A DNA stretch of 64,000 nucleotides, taken from contig NZ_LQPT01000076.1 of assembly GCF_002102355.1 (NCBI RefSeq), forward strand, positions 1 to 64,000, written 5' to 3'. This DNA comes from Mycobacterium sherrisii (GTDB lineage: Bacteria > Actinomycetota > Actinomycetes > Mycobacteriales > Mycobacteriaceae). The notes beneath the pieces were generated by a model. The model was not told the origin of the DNA and made no database searches. It saw nothing but the letters and a program-made list of their open reading frames with translations. Positions 46,042 through 54,314 of this stretch are shown here, in pieces. Made by a program: the position numbers and the translations under genes. Positions within the stretch are counted from its first letter, which is position 1. Every line of letters starts with the position of its first letter.

Positions 46042-47859
46042 TCAGGAGCTCAGGTCGAGGGCCGCGCCGATCAAGGCGAGGTGGCTCAGTCCTTGGGGCA
46101 GGTTGCCCAGGAAGGCGTGATCGTCGGCGCCGATCATCTCGGGCAAGACGCCGACGTCGTTGGTCAGTTCGACGAGCTCGGTCATCAGCTGCTTGGCCTC
46201 GTCGCGCCTGCCGACATGATGCAAGGCGGACACGACCCAGAACGAGCATGCGACGAAAGCGCCCTCTCGTTCCTCCTCCTGGGCCCCGCTGAAGCGGAAA
46301 AGCAATGGCCCACAGCCCAATTCCCGACGCAGCGCGTCGATGGTGGCGGACATGCGGGGGCCGCGGTCGAACCCGCTCCCGGCGTGCAGCAGGATCGAGG
46401 CGTCGAGCTTGCCGCTGCCCGGGTACCACTCATAACTACCCAGCTGGTCGGACCAGCAGTGCCGCTGCACCCAGTCCCGGATCCGGTCGGCCTCGCCGGC
46501 CCACCGGCCTGGATCGCCGGGGATCTGGCCGAGCTCCGCGAGGTACACGGCGCATCGCAACGCTTGCCAGCAGCCGAGTTTGGACGTGGTGTAGTGCTCG
46601 GTGCGCCGCAGTTCCCACATGCCGGCATCCTGATGCCGCCATGCATCGCAGGCCCGGTCGGCGAAACCGGCAAGCAGGTGGCCGGTTTCGGTGTCCAGCA
46701 CGTGGCCGCTGTCGACGTAGAGCCGAACCGTGTCGAAGAGATCGGCGAAGATGCTGAGCTGTAATTGTCCGTCGGCGCCATTGCCGGTGACAACCGGGCC
46801 GATGCCGCGCCAGCCGGCCACCTCGTAGTGGGAGACCGGGGGTGGGGACGAACCGTCGAGGCAGTAGAACACCCCCACCTCCGGACCGTGCCGGCGGACG
46901 GTGCGCAGCAGCCAGCTCACCGCGGCGTGCGTCTCTTCACGAATCCCGAACCGGCGCAACGCACTTAGCGTGTACGCGGTGTCGCGCACCCAAGCGTAGC
47001 GATAGTCCCAGTTCTTGCCGCCCGATATCCGTTCGGGCAACGAGGTCGTCGCGGCCGCGGCGATCGCGCCCGTCGGGCTGAAGATGAGCAGCTTAAGCAG
47101 AAGCGCGCTGCGGCGCACCGCCTCGCCCCAGGCGTCCGGGCACGCGAATTGGTTTGACCAGTTTTCCCAGAACGCGATGGTCGTGTCCAGGCCGTCGTCG
47201 ATGTCGTCGGCCCGCGACAACATCAGCGGCTCGGCCTCGGCAGCCACGACACCGATCAGCTGGCGGGCGCCGGGCGCGGTGGTGAACGTCCCGGACGCCG
47301 CTTGGTCGGTCCAGTCCACGCTCACCTCATCGGACACGCAGACACCAAGGTTCAGCGTCCCGGCCCGCAGTACCGGACCATGCGGTGTGTGGCGCGCCCA
47401 CGGCGACGTGGAATTGAAGCACGTACCGGGCGCAACCCGCCAGCGCATCGGCACCGCCCCGTCGATGCCTTCCACCCGGCGGGCCAACTCCGTCCAGGGC
47501 AACCGGCCGCCGAAGCCGATGTTCAGTGCATCGGTGACGCGGACCCGCCCCGAATCGGTGACGAAAGTTGTTTGGAGCACGTTCGTTCTCGGCAGGTACC
47601 GCCGTTCGGTGTGAAACGGCACCGTCGGCATCAGTTCGAGCCGTCCACCGTTGCGCCGGTCGACCAGCGCCGCGAACACCGGAAGCGAGTCCAGGTTCGG
47701 GATCGGCAACCAGTCGATGGCACCGTCTTGGGCCACCAACGCCACCGTCCGGCCATCACCTATCGGAGCGTAACCGCGCAAGTCGGTGAAACCGTCTGTC
47801 CGGCAGAAAGATTCGCAAGGCTCTGAAACGTCGGGGTCGAGTTCTGGTGCCGGACACAC
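46042..47859 (-). CDS. Glycoside hydrolase family 15 protein (trehalase/glucoamylase type)
   Basis: A GH15 (alpha/alpha) barrel enzyme of about 605 residues. YAPIGDGRTVALVAQDGAIDWL opens the N-terminal beta domain. GGKNWDYRYAWVRDTAYTLSALRRFG is the hallmark of the catalytic barrel and GNLPQGLSHLALIGAAL the C-terminal one. Mycobacterial members include a trehalase. The substrate is likely trehalose or another alpha-glucan. GTG at 47859 is preferred because the ATG at 47934 would overlap the divergent LLM gene start. Confidence 0.87.
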   Translation of the reverse strand: MCPAPELDPDVSEPCESFCRTDGFTDLRGYAPIGDGRTVALVAQDGAIDWLPIPNLDSLPVFAALVDRRNGGRLELMPTVPFHTERRYLPRTNVLQTTFVTDSGRVRVTDALNIGFGGRLPWTELARRVEGIDGAVPMRWRVAPGTCFNSTSPWARHTPHGPVLRAGTLNLGVCVSDEVSVDWTDQAASGTFTTAPGARQLIGVVAAEAEPLMLSRADDIDDGLDTTIAFWENWSNQFACPDAWGEAVRRSALLLKLLIFSPTGAIAAAATTSLPERISGGKNWDYRYAWVRDTAYTLSALRRFGIREETHAAVSWLLRTVRRHGPEVGVFYCLDGSSPPPVSHYEVAGWRGIGPVVTGNGADGQLQLSIFADLFDTVRLYVDSGHVLDTETGHLLAGFADRACDAWRHQDAGMWELRRTEHYTTSKLGCWQALRCAVYLAELGQIPGDPGRWAGEADRIRDWVQRHCWSDQLGSYEWYPGSGKLDASILLHAGSGFDRGPRMSATIDALRRELGCGPLLFRFSGAQEEEREGAFVACSFWVVSALHHVGRRDEAKQLMTELVELTNDVGVLPEMIGADDHAFLGNLPQGLSHLALIGAALDLSS

Positions 47860-47932
47860 GAGCCGACGGGTTCCCGCGACCGGTGGCGAATAAACGGCGC
47901 ATAATGTCGCGCGCAGTGGGTAGCCCGTCGCC

Positions 47933-48889
47933 ATGACCAAGATTGGATACTTCCTGTCCTGCGAGCAGTACGGGCCCAAGGAACTAGTGGACCAAGCCAA
48001 GCGAGCGGAGGCCGCCGGTTTCGATGCATTGTGGATCTCCGATCACTTTCACCCCTGGAACGACGAGCAGGGCCAAAGCCCGTTCGTGTGGGGGGTCATC
48101 GGCGCATTGTCGGAGGTGACCTCACTGCCGGTCAGCACGGCCGTGACCTGCCCGACAACCCGGATTCATCCCGCGGTCATCGCGCAGGCGTCGGCCACTG
48201 CCGCCGTGCAACTCGGGGGCCGCTTCGTGTTGGGCGTGGGCAGTGGCGAAGCGCTGAACGAACACGTGCTCGGGGATCCGTGGCCGTCGGTCGGCGTGCG
48301 CCAGGAAATGTTGGAAGAGGCGGTCGAGGTCATCCGGCTGCTGCACCGCGGCGACGAGGTGAGCCACCATGGCAAGTACTACGAAGTGCAGGAGGCGCGC
48401 ATCTACACCCGACCCGAGCGACCGGTGCCCATCTATGTGTCCGGGTTCGGCCCGCAGGGCGCCGCACTGGCGGGGCGCATTGGCGACGGCTATGTCCTGG
48501 TGACACCGGAGCCCGAGTTGGTGCAGGCCTTCCGAAAGGGCGGTGGAGGCGACAAGCCGGTGCAGGCGGGCATGAAGGTCAGCTGGGACGCCGACGCCGA
48601 TGTCGCGCTGAAGTCGGCGCGGCGGTTGTGGGCCAACGATGGCCTGCCCGGGCAAACCGCGCAGATCTTGCCCCGGCCCAAGGACTTTGCCGCACTGATG
48701 TCTTTGGTGACCGCGGACCAGGTCGCGGACGCCATCACTTGCGGGCCGAACCCCGACACCCACGTTGCGCAGGTGCGCAAGTATCTCGACGCCGGCGTCG
48801 ACGAGTTGTACGTGCAGCAGGTCGGCCCGGACAAAGAGGGGTTCTTTGCTGCCTACGCACGCGACGTGCTGCCCGCGTTGCGGGACTGA
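47933..48889 (+). CDS. F420-dependent oxidoreductase, Fgd-like (TIGR03557 type)
   Basis: A 318-residue LLM enzyme of the F420-dependent glucose-6-phosphate dehydrogenase-like group: MTKIGYFLSCEQYGPKELV, WISDHFHPW, FVLGVGSGEALNEHVLG and PVPIYVSGFGPQGAALAG. It lacks several of the phosphate-binding residues of true Fgd1, so its substrate probably differs. Its end overlaps the convergent AraC gene by 37 bases. Confidence 0.87.
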   Translation: MTKIGYFLSCEQYGPKELVDQAKRAEAAGFDALWISDHFHPWNDEQGQSPFVWGVIGALSEVTSLPVSTAVTCPTTRIHPAVIAQASATAAVQLGGRFVLGVGSGEALNEHVLGDPWPSVGVRQEMLEEAVEVIRLLHRGDEVSHHGKYYEVQEARIYTRPERPVPIYVSGFGPQGAALAGRIGDGYVLVTPEPELVQAFRKGGGGDKPVQAGMKVSWDADADVALKSARRLWANDGLPGQTAQILPRPKDFAALMSLVTADQVADAITCGPNPDTHVAQVRKYLDAGVDELYVQQVGPDKEGFFAAYARDVLPALRD

Positions 48890-49950
48890 CGTCTGCCGCC
48901 CGGCTGGCCGGGCTGATGGCCCGGCATTCGGCCGTGCAGTTGCCGTGCACCGACGGCGGCTCCTGCGCGGCGCAGCGTGGCCGCCGGGCTCTCGCCATAC
49001 CGGGCCGTATGCGCCGCGGCGAACCGGCCGGGGTTGGTGTATCCCCAGCGCCGGGCGATTGACGCTACGGTTTCGACCGACGGATCGGATTCGAGCAGTT
49101 CATGGTGCGCGCGCCGCAGTCGCACCTGGCGCAGGTAGGTCATCGGCGACATGCCCATATGACGTGAGAAGCTTTGCTGCAGCGCACGCGAGCTGACGTG
49201 ACATTCGGCCGCCAGGCCGGCCAGCGTCAGCGGAAGTTGTGGCTCGGACTCAATCATGTCGACCGCGGGCCGGATACATTGCGGCGCAACGATTTTCGTC
49301 TGTTCCTTCAGCGCTCCCCGGTGCGGATGCTCGGCGGCAAGCAGCAACGCCCGCAGCAAGCTGTCGATGAACGGCGCCGCCACCAGCGGTTGCACCAGGG
49401 TGCTGTCGGGCCGGAAAAGCTCCTGGGCGAACACGGTGAACATGTGCAGCCAACTGCGGGCGGGACCGCAGCTGGTCACCATCGATGGTGTGAACTCGAT
49501 TTGCGTGCTCAAGGGACGACCGAGCGCTTCGCCGAGCGCTTCTTCGAGAGAATTTCTGGCGACGCGTAATGCAAGCAATCGAGAACACGCTTGCCAGCGG
49601 GGAACGGTGAGTTCGCCCTCGGGCAAACAAATGGTGGCGACCCCGGGGCCATGGGTAATGGCAGCGCCACGATGGACCAGCTGCATTTGTCCGGACGCCA
49701 GCACGTTGACTTGGTAAAACGGCCGGTCGTGCGTGCTGCCGAGGCAGGTGTCGACGCCCAGTGTCAGGTCGAAAACGGTGATCGGTCCGACGGTACCGAC
49801 CCGGTGGGTGAGCGACATCGGCTTGCGACTGTCGAGGGGTTCGACCGGTTTTAGGCAAGGGGAGAATTCGGCGAGTTGATTCGCTGTGTCGGTGGACTGG
49901 AATTCTGCAGTCATCGACGACTGGCATAGGTCACGCATTTCGAACTCCAC
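48853..49950 (-). CDS. AraC-family transcriptional regulator
   Basis: A 365-residue regulator. The N-terminal half is an AraC-binding-2 sensing domain (DRPFYQVNVLASGQMQLVH), and the C-terminal about 100 residues hold two helix-turn-helix motifs: LTLAGLAAECHVSSRALQQSFSRHMGMSPM and VASIARRWGYTNPGRFAAAHTARYGESP. A tail of about 40 residues overlaps the end of the LLM gene antisense. It is divergent from the flavin-monooxygenase/acyl-CoA-ligase genes and is the likely regulator of that operon. Confidence 0.88.
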   Translation of the reverse strand: MEFEMRDLCQSSMTAEFQSTDTANQLAEFSPCLKPVEPLDSRKPMSLTHRVGTVGPITVFDLTLGVDTCLGSTHDRPFYQVNVLASGQMQLVHRGAAITHGPGVATICLPEGELTVPRWQACSRLLALRVARNSLEEALGEALGRPLSTQIEFTPSMVTSCGPARSWLHMFTVFAQELFRPDSTLVQPLVAAPFIDSLLRALLLAAEHPHRGALKEQTKIVAPQCIRPAVDMIESEPQLPLTLAGLAAECHVSSRALQQSFSRHMGMSPMTYLRQVRLRRAHHELLESDPSVETVASIARRWGYTNPGRFAAAHTARYGESPAATLRRAGAAVGARQLHGRMPGHQPGQPGGRRQSRNAGSTSRA

Positions 49951-50216
49951 TTCTCGCGCTTCTGGTCCGCTGGCCGGACTATTCGGGCATTCGCGGCGGA
50001 GGCAGGTGCGGATCGCCAGGTGTGTTGGACGTCACATTAAGCGCAGGTAAAGCTGGAATATCGGTCCGCGTTGCAGACACCGAAGTGTGCATCCGTAGCA
50101 AAGTGTCTCAAACGCTGCGCGATCTGTACTGGGCCGAGGTGTTCTTTCTGTGGCGTCCGTACTGTCGCTGTGAAAGCGTTATCCGACAACAGATTTCGAT
50201 GAGTGATCGGAGTAAC

Positions 50217-51398
50217 ATGACGACGACGCCGATGGACTGCGCCGCGGTGCACCAAGAACTTTTGGCGAATGCGGTGCGATTGCAACCGCTGCTTCGTGAG
50301 AGCGTGTTGTCCGGTGAGGCCATGCGCAGGCTGCCGGACGAGACGATCGAGGCGTTGACCGACGCCGGGTTCTTCCGGCTGTTCAAGCCGCAGCGCTTCG
50401 GCGGTCTGGACATCGGGCAGCGGACCATGCTGGAGCTCACCGAGGCGATCGGCACGGCGAACGCATCGGCGGCGTGGTTGGTGGGCATCGCGGCCGGCGG
50501 CACGACAGTGGCTCGGCACGGATCGGAGCGGGCGCAAGCCGAAGTCTTCAGCTCACCGGATTCCCGGATCGCGGGCGGGCTGGCCCCCGGCACGGCAAGT
50601 CGGGTCGACGGCGGGCTGGTGATCAACGGCACCTGGTCCTACGCCTCCGGCGCCCCACATGCGGATTGGGCGTCCATCCACGCCGTGGTGACCGGTCCGG
50701 GCGCAGGCGGCAAAGAGTCCTACCTGTGCTTGGTGCCGGCGGCCGAGGTGCGACTGCGCGACACCTGGCACACCGTCGGTATGCGCGGCACCGCGAGCCA
50801 AACGTTCTTGGCCGATCAGGTTTTCGTTCCCGACCACCGCACCATCCCGTTTTGCAGATTGCTGGACGCTTCGGCGGCGGGGAGCGAGCCCGACGCTGGG
50901 CCACCGTTGGGGACGGTGGCTCCCCTGCTGCTGATCGGCCCCTTGCTCGGTACCGGCCGGGCCGCGGCGGACCTGGTGATCGAGCAAGCCGAGACAAAGC
51001 CATTGAGCAACACATTCTTCGCCCGGCAGAGCAGTTCCGCCGGCGTGCAGATCCAGATCGCCGAGGCGGAACTCAAGCTGCGGAGCGCCCGGCTGCACGC
51101 CTTCGAAATCGCCGACGCGTTGGACGCCGGCGAGATCGGCCACGGTGAGGCGGGCTACGCGCAGCGTGCCCGAGCGCGAGCCCAGTGTGGCTACGCCGCG
51201 CAACAAATCCTGGAAGCCATTCACATACTGGTCAACGTCCACGGCGCGGGTAGCTTTGCCGATTCCGATGCGATGCAGCAACATTGGCGGGATGCAAATA
51301 TCGCGGCGCGACACGCCGGACTGAATTCCTATGTCGGCTATGAAATTTATGGCAAGTCGCTAGTGGGCGTGGCCGAACGGATCTCACCGCTGATCTGA
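50217..51398 (+). CDS. Acyl-CoA-dehydrogenase-fold flavin monooxygenase
   Basis: A 393-residue group D flavin monooxygenase with the acyl-CoA dehydrogenase fold, like the HsaA/phenol hydroxylase oxygenase group. LTDAGFFRLFKPQRFGG, IGTANASAAWLVGIA and TWHTVGMRGTASQTF are typical, and it lacks the catalytic Glu context of true dehydrogenases. It should hydroxylate an aromatic or other small molecule with FMNH2 from a separate reductase, not encoded beside it. ATG 50217 is chosen for GATCGGAG five bases upstream. Confidence 0.82.
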   Translation: MTTTPMDCAAVHQELLANAVRLQPLLRESVLSGEAMRRLPDETIEALTDAGFFRLFKPQRFGGLDIGQRTMLELTEAIGTANASAAWLVGIAAGGTTVARHGSERAQAEVFSSPDSRIAGGLAPGTASRVDGGLVINGTWSYASGAPHADWASIHAVVTGPGAGGKESYLCLVPAAEVRLRDTWHTVGMRGTASQTFLADQVFVPDHRTIPFCRLLDASAAGSEPDAGPPLGTVAPLLLIGPLLGTGRAAADLVIEQAETKPLSNTFFARQSSSAGVQIQIAEAELKLRSARLHAFEIADALDAGEIGHGEAGYAQRARARAQCGYAAQQILEAIHILVNVHGAGSFADSDAMQQHWRDANIAARHAGLNSYVGYEIYGKSLVGVAERISPLI

Positions 51399-51455
51399 CC
51401 AGGGGTGGGTGTGTCGAGACAAGCCAGCGTGAGCGAACCATCTTTGGGAGGAATC

Positions 51456-53027
51456 ATGAAGTTCGCCAGTCCTTTTCCTGACGTGGTCATCCCGGACACG
51501 AGTCTGTACGACTTCGTGTTCGGCAACCTCGACGAGGCCGACCGGGAGCGCGTCGCGCTGGTGGAACTCACCACCGAGACCGAGGTGAATTACGGCACGC
51601 TGGTGGAGCGCATCGACTCGGTCGCCGCGGCGTTGGCGCAGCGGGGTATCGGAGTCGGCGACGTGGTAGGGCTGCTGTCGCCCAACAGTGCGGCGTCGGT
51701 GATCGCGTTGCACGGCATCCTGCGGGCGGGGGCGACGGCGACGCCGATCAATGCGCTGTCCACGGTCAACGAGATCGCCGGTCAGTTGCGGCATTCGGCC
51801 GCGCGGCTGTTGATCACGGCGGGACAGTTGTGGGACCGGGCCGTGGCAGCGGCATCGATGGCGGGCCTGTCCGTCGACGAAGTGCTGCTGGTCGACGATA
51901 AAGCCTTGATGATCCCCGCGGCCGGCCCGGACGTCGACTTCGATCCCGCGACGCATCTGGCGGTACTGCCGTACAGCTCGGGAACCACGGGAAAACCCAA
52001 GGGCGTCATGCTGACCCATCGCAACCTGGTCGCGAACATAGCCCAACTGCACCCAGTGTCAGGGCTCGATTCCGAAGAGACACTGATGGCGGTGATTCCC
52101 TTCTTCCACATTTACGGTTTGACCGCGCTGTTGTGTGCGGCGCTGCAGGCGCGGGCGCGGCTGATCGTCATGCCGAGGTTCGACCTGGGCGCGTTCCTGG
52201 CCGCCATCGAGAAGTACCGCTGCACACAGGCCTTCATCGTGCCGCCCCTGGCCGTGGCGCTGGCCAAAGACTCGATGGTCGAATCGTTCGATCTGTCTTC
52301 CCTGCGGGTCTTGACCTCGGCGGCGGCGCCGCTGGACGAAGAACTGGCCAATGCGGTGATGGAACGACTCGATTGCCAGATCGTGCAGGCCTACGGGATG
52401 ACCGAGTTGAGCCCCGCCAGCCACGTAACCCCGCACGAGGGCCGGCATCCGGAGGGCTTGGTCGCTCCGGTGAGCTCCTGCGGGTGGACGTTGCCGAATG
52501 CGGAGAGCAAGATTCTCGACGTCGAAACCGGGGCCGAAATACCGCTTCCCACCTCGGGCTTGAGTCAGCCGGGGGAGTTATGCGTCCGGGGGCCAAACGT
52601 GATGGCGGGCTACCTGAGAGACGATGCAGCGACCGCGGAGATTATGGACGGCGACGGTTTCCTGCACACCGGCGACTTGGCGCGCGTCGACGCGCACGGT
52701 TGCGTCTACATCGTCGACCGGCTCAAGGAGCTGATCAAGTACAAGGGATACCAGGTGGCGCCCGCGGAGCTCGAAGCACTGTTGCTGACCCATCCCGACA
52801 TCGCGGACGTCGCGGTGGTCGGGGTGGTCAATAACCGTTCGGGCGAAGAGATTCCGAAGGCGTTCGTGGTGAGACAGCGCGGCGCGGCCCTGTCGAAAGG
52901 TGACGTGATCGACTTCGTTGCCCGAAAGGTCGCGCCTTACAAGAAAATTCGGCAGGTCGAGTTCGTCGATGAGATCCCGAAGTCGGCGACCGGCAAGATT
53001 CTGCGTCGGGAGCTGCGCGCACATTGA
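51456..53027 (+). CDS. Acyl-CoA ligase (FadD / 4-coumarate-CoA ligase type)
   Basis: A 523-residue AMP-forming ligase. The phosphate loop is SSGTTGKPKG (about residues 174-183), followed by YGMTELSP, GELCVRGP, GDLARVDAHG, KELIKYKGYQV and the C-terminal catalytic Lys in PKSATGKILRREL. The hinge and substrate region resemble 4-coumarate:CoA ligases, suiting aromatic or short-chain acids. GGGAGGAATC precedes the ATG. It is downstream of the flavin monooxygenase by 57 bases and probably co-transcribed. Confidence 0.9.
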   Translation: MKFASPFPDVVIPDTSLYDFVFGNLDEADRERVALVELTTETEVNYGTLVERIDSVAAALAQRGIGVGDVVGLLSPNSAASVIALHGILRAGATATPINALSTVNEIAGQLRHSAARLLITAGQLWDRAVAAASMAGLSVDEVLLVDDKALMIPAAGPDVDFDPATHLAVLPYSSGTTGKPKGVMLTHRNLVANIAQLHPVSGLDSEETLMAVIPFFHIYGLTALLCAALQARARLIVMPRFDLGAFLAAIEKYRCTQAFIVPPLAVALAKDSMVESFDLSSLRVLTSAAAPLDEELANAVMERLDCQIVQAYGMTELSPASHVTPHEGRHPEGLVAPVSSCGWTLPNAESKILDVETGAEIPLPTSGLSQPGELCVRGPNVMAGYLRDDAATAEIMDGDGFLHTGDLARVDAHGCVYIVDRLKELIKYKGYQVAPAELEALLLTHPDIADVAVVGVVNNRSGEEIPKAFVVRQRGAALSKGDVIDFVARKVAPYKKIRQVEFVDEIPKSATGKILRRELRAH

Positions 53028-53046
53028 GGCACCCGACGCCGCCGGA

Positions 53047-53874
53047 TCAGTCGAAGTCGGTGCCGCTGGTCACCTCTTCCCACTTCGCGATTTCGCTGGC
53101 GCGGGCGTCGGCGGTGTAACGGTACAGGGCCAGCGCATCGGGGCCCAGGAGCAGGAATGCGGGTGGTTCGCTGGCTTCGACCGCCGCGACGATCGCGGCG
53201 GCGGCCTTGGCGGGGTCACCGGCCTGATTGCCGTGCATGGTGTCGTTCTCCTTGCGGCGCTGCCCCGCGGTGCCCGCGTAGTCGTCGATGGGAACGGCGG
53301 ACTGACGCAGCGAGCGTCCGGCGAAGTCGGTGCGAAAGGCACCCGGCTCGACGATCGTCACCGAAATGCCAAGGGGGGCCAGCTCGCTGCGCAACGCACC
53401 GCTCATGCCTTCCAGCGCCGCCTTGGCGGCCGAGTAGTAGCCCGACCCCGCCGGCGTCACCTGGGCTCCGATCGACGAAATGTTGACGATGGCGCCGCGG
53501 CGGCGTTCCCGCATGCCCGGCAGAACCGCCTTGATCATGGCGACGGCTCCGAAGAAGTGCGTCTCGAACAGGGTGCGGACCTCGGCGTCGTCCCCCTCTT
53601 CGACCGCCGCGCGGTACCCGTAGCCGGCGTTGTTCACCAGCACGTCGACGGCGCCGAACCGATCGAGGGCCTGCCGGGTCGCCGAACCGATCTGATCGGG
53701 TTGGGTGACGTCCAGCGTGACGGGCAGCACCCGATCCGGTGCGAGGTCCGCGAGATCCGCAACGTTGGTGATGTCGCGTGCGGTGACGACGGCGTTATGG
53801 CCGGCACCGATCACGGCCTCGGCCAGCGCGCGTCCGAGACCGGTGGAGCAGCCGGTGATGAACCAGGTGGGCAT
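53047..53874 (-). CDS. SDR-family oxidoreductase
   Basis: A 275-residue classical SDR. The cofactor loop is TGCSTGLGR, NNAGYG follows, and the active site is ISSIGAQ with YYSAAKAAL (Y-x3-K). The C-terminal region resembles retinol-dehydrogenase-like mycobacterial SDRs. The substrate is unknown. The ATG at 53874 is set by GAGGACACC. Confidence 0.88.
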   Translation of the reverse strand: MPTWFITGCSTGLGRALAEAVIGAGHNAVVTARDITNVADLADLAPDRVLPVTLDVTQPDQIGSATRQALDRFGAVDVLVNNAGYGYRAAVEEGDDAEVRTLFETHFFGAVAMIKAVLPGMRERRRGAIVNISSIGAQVTPAGSGYYSAAKAALEGMSGALRSELAPLGISVTIVEPGAFRTDFAGRSLRQSAVPIDDYAGTAGQRRKENDTMHGNQAGDPAKAAAAIVAAVEASEPPAFLLLGPDALALYRYTADARASEIAKWEEVTSGTDFD

Positions 53875-53919
53875 GGTGTCCTCGATTCGTCGTGGCGCAC
53901 GCAGCGCCGCCAGGGTGCC

Positions 53920-54310
53920 GCCCAATCGGCCGGGGCGCGCCCGACGATCTGCGCATCCGGCTCGCCCACCACACTGTAATCCTTGTCCGCGTACTCGGAT
54001 TGAGCCAGGACAGAGCGCATCGCATTGATCCGCGCTCGCTTTTTGTCGTTGCTACGCACCACCACACGAGGTGCCTGCTGGATGAATTCGGCGTATCGCG
54101 CGGGGCGCCCGCCGGTTCGCTTGCCGTGGTTCTGCAACTTCAGCGGTTCGATCGGCAGGCGCCGCTTCAAGTCCTCGTACTGCGGCCGCGGCATCCGCCG
54201 GTCGTAGGGGTAGCCCTCCCACCAGGTCTGGACATGATTGCCGTCCCGGTCGAGCAGGAGATCGCGTCGTCGTCCTCGTCGTTGACGATGTAGCCGTGCT
54301 CGGGGTGCGC
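53920..54310 (-). pseudogene. Polyphosphate kinase 2 relic with internal deletions
   Basis: Three islands of a PPK2 gene remain. The 5' island GYIVNDEDDDAIS is in one frame; then, after a frameshift near 54255-54262, DRDGNHVQTWWEGYPYDRRM and YEDLKRRLPIEPLKLQN follow in another. A short RYAEFIQQAPR comes next, then SNDKKRARINAMRSVL through VVGEPDAQIVGRA. The Walker A core that PPK2 needs (GRDAAGKGG) and the lid region are gone, lost by two internal deletions. The 5' end is cut near 54310, just before the Hsp70-like gene. Confidence 0.85.
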
Positions 54311-54314
54311 GCGG

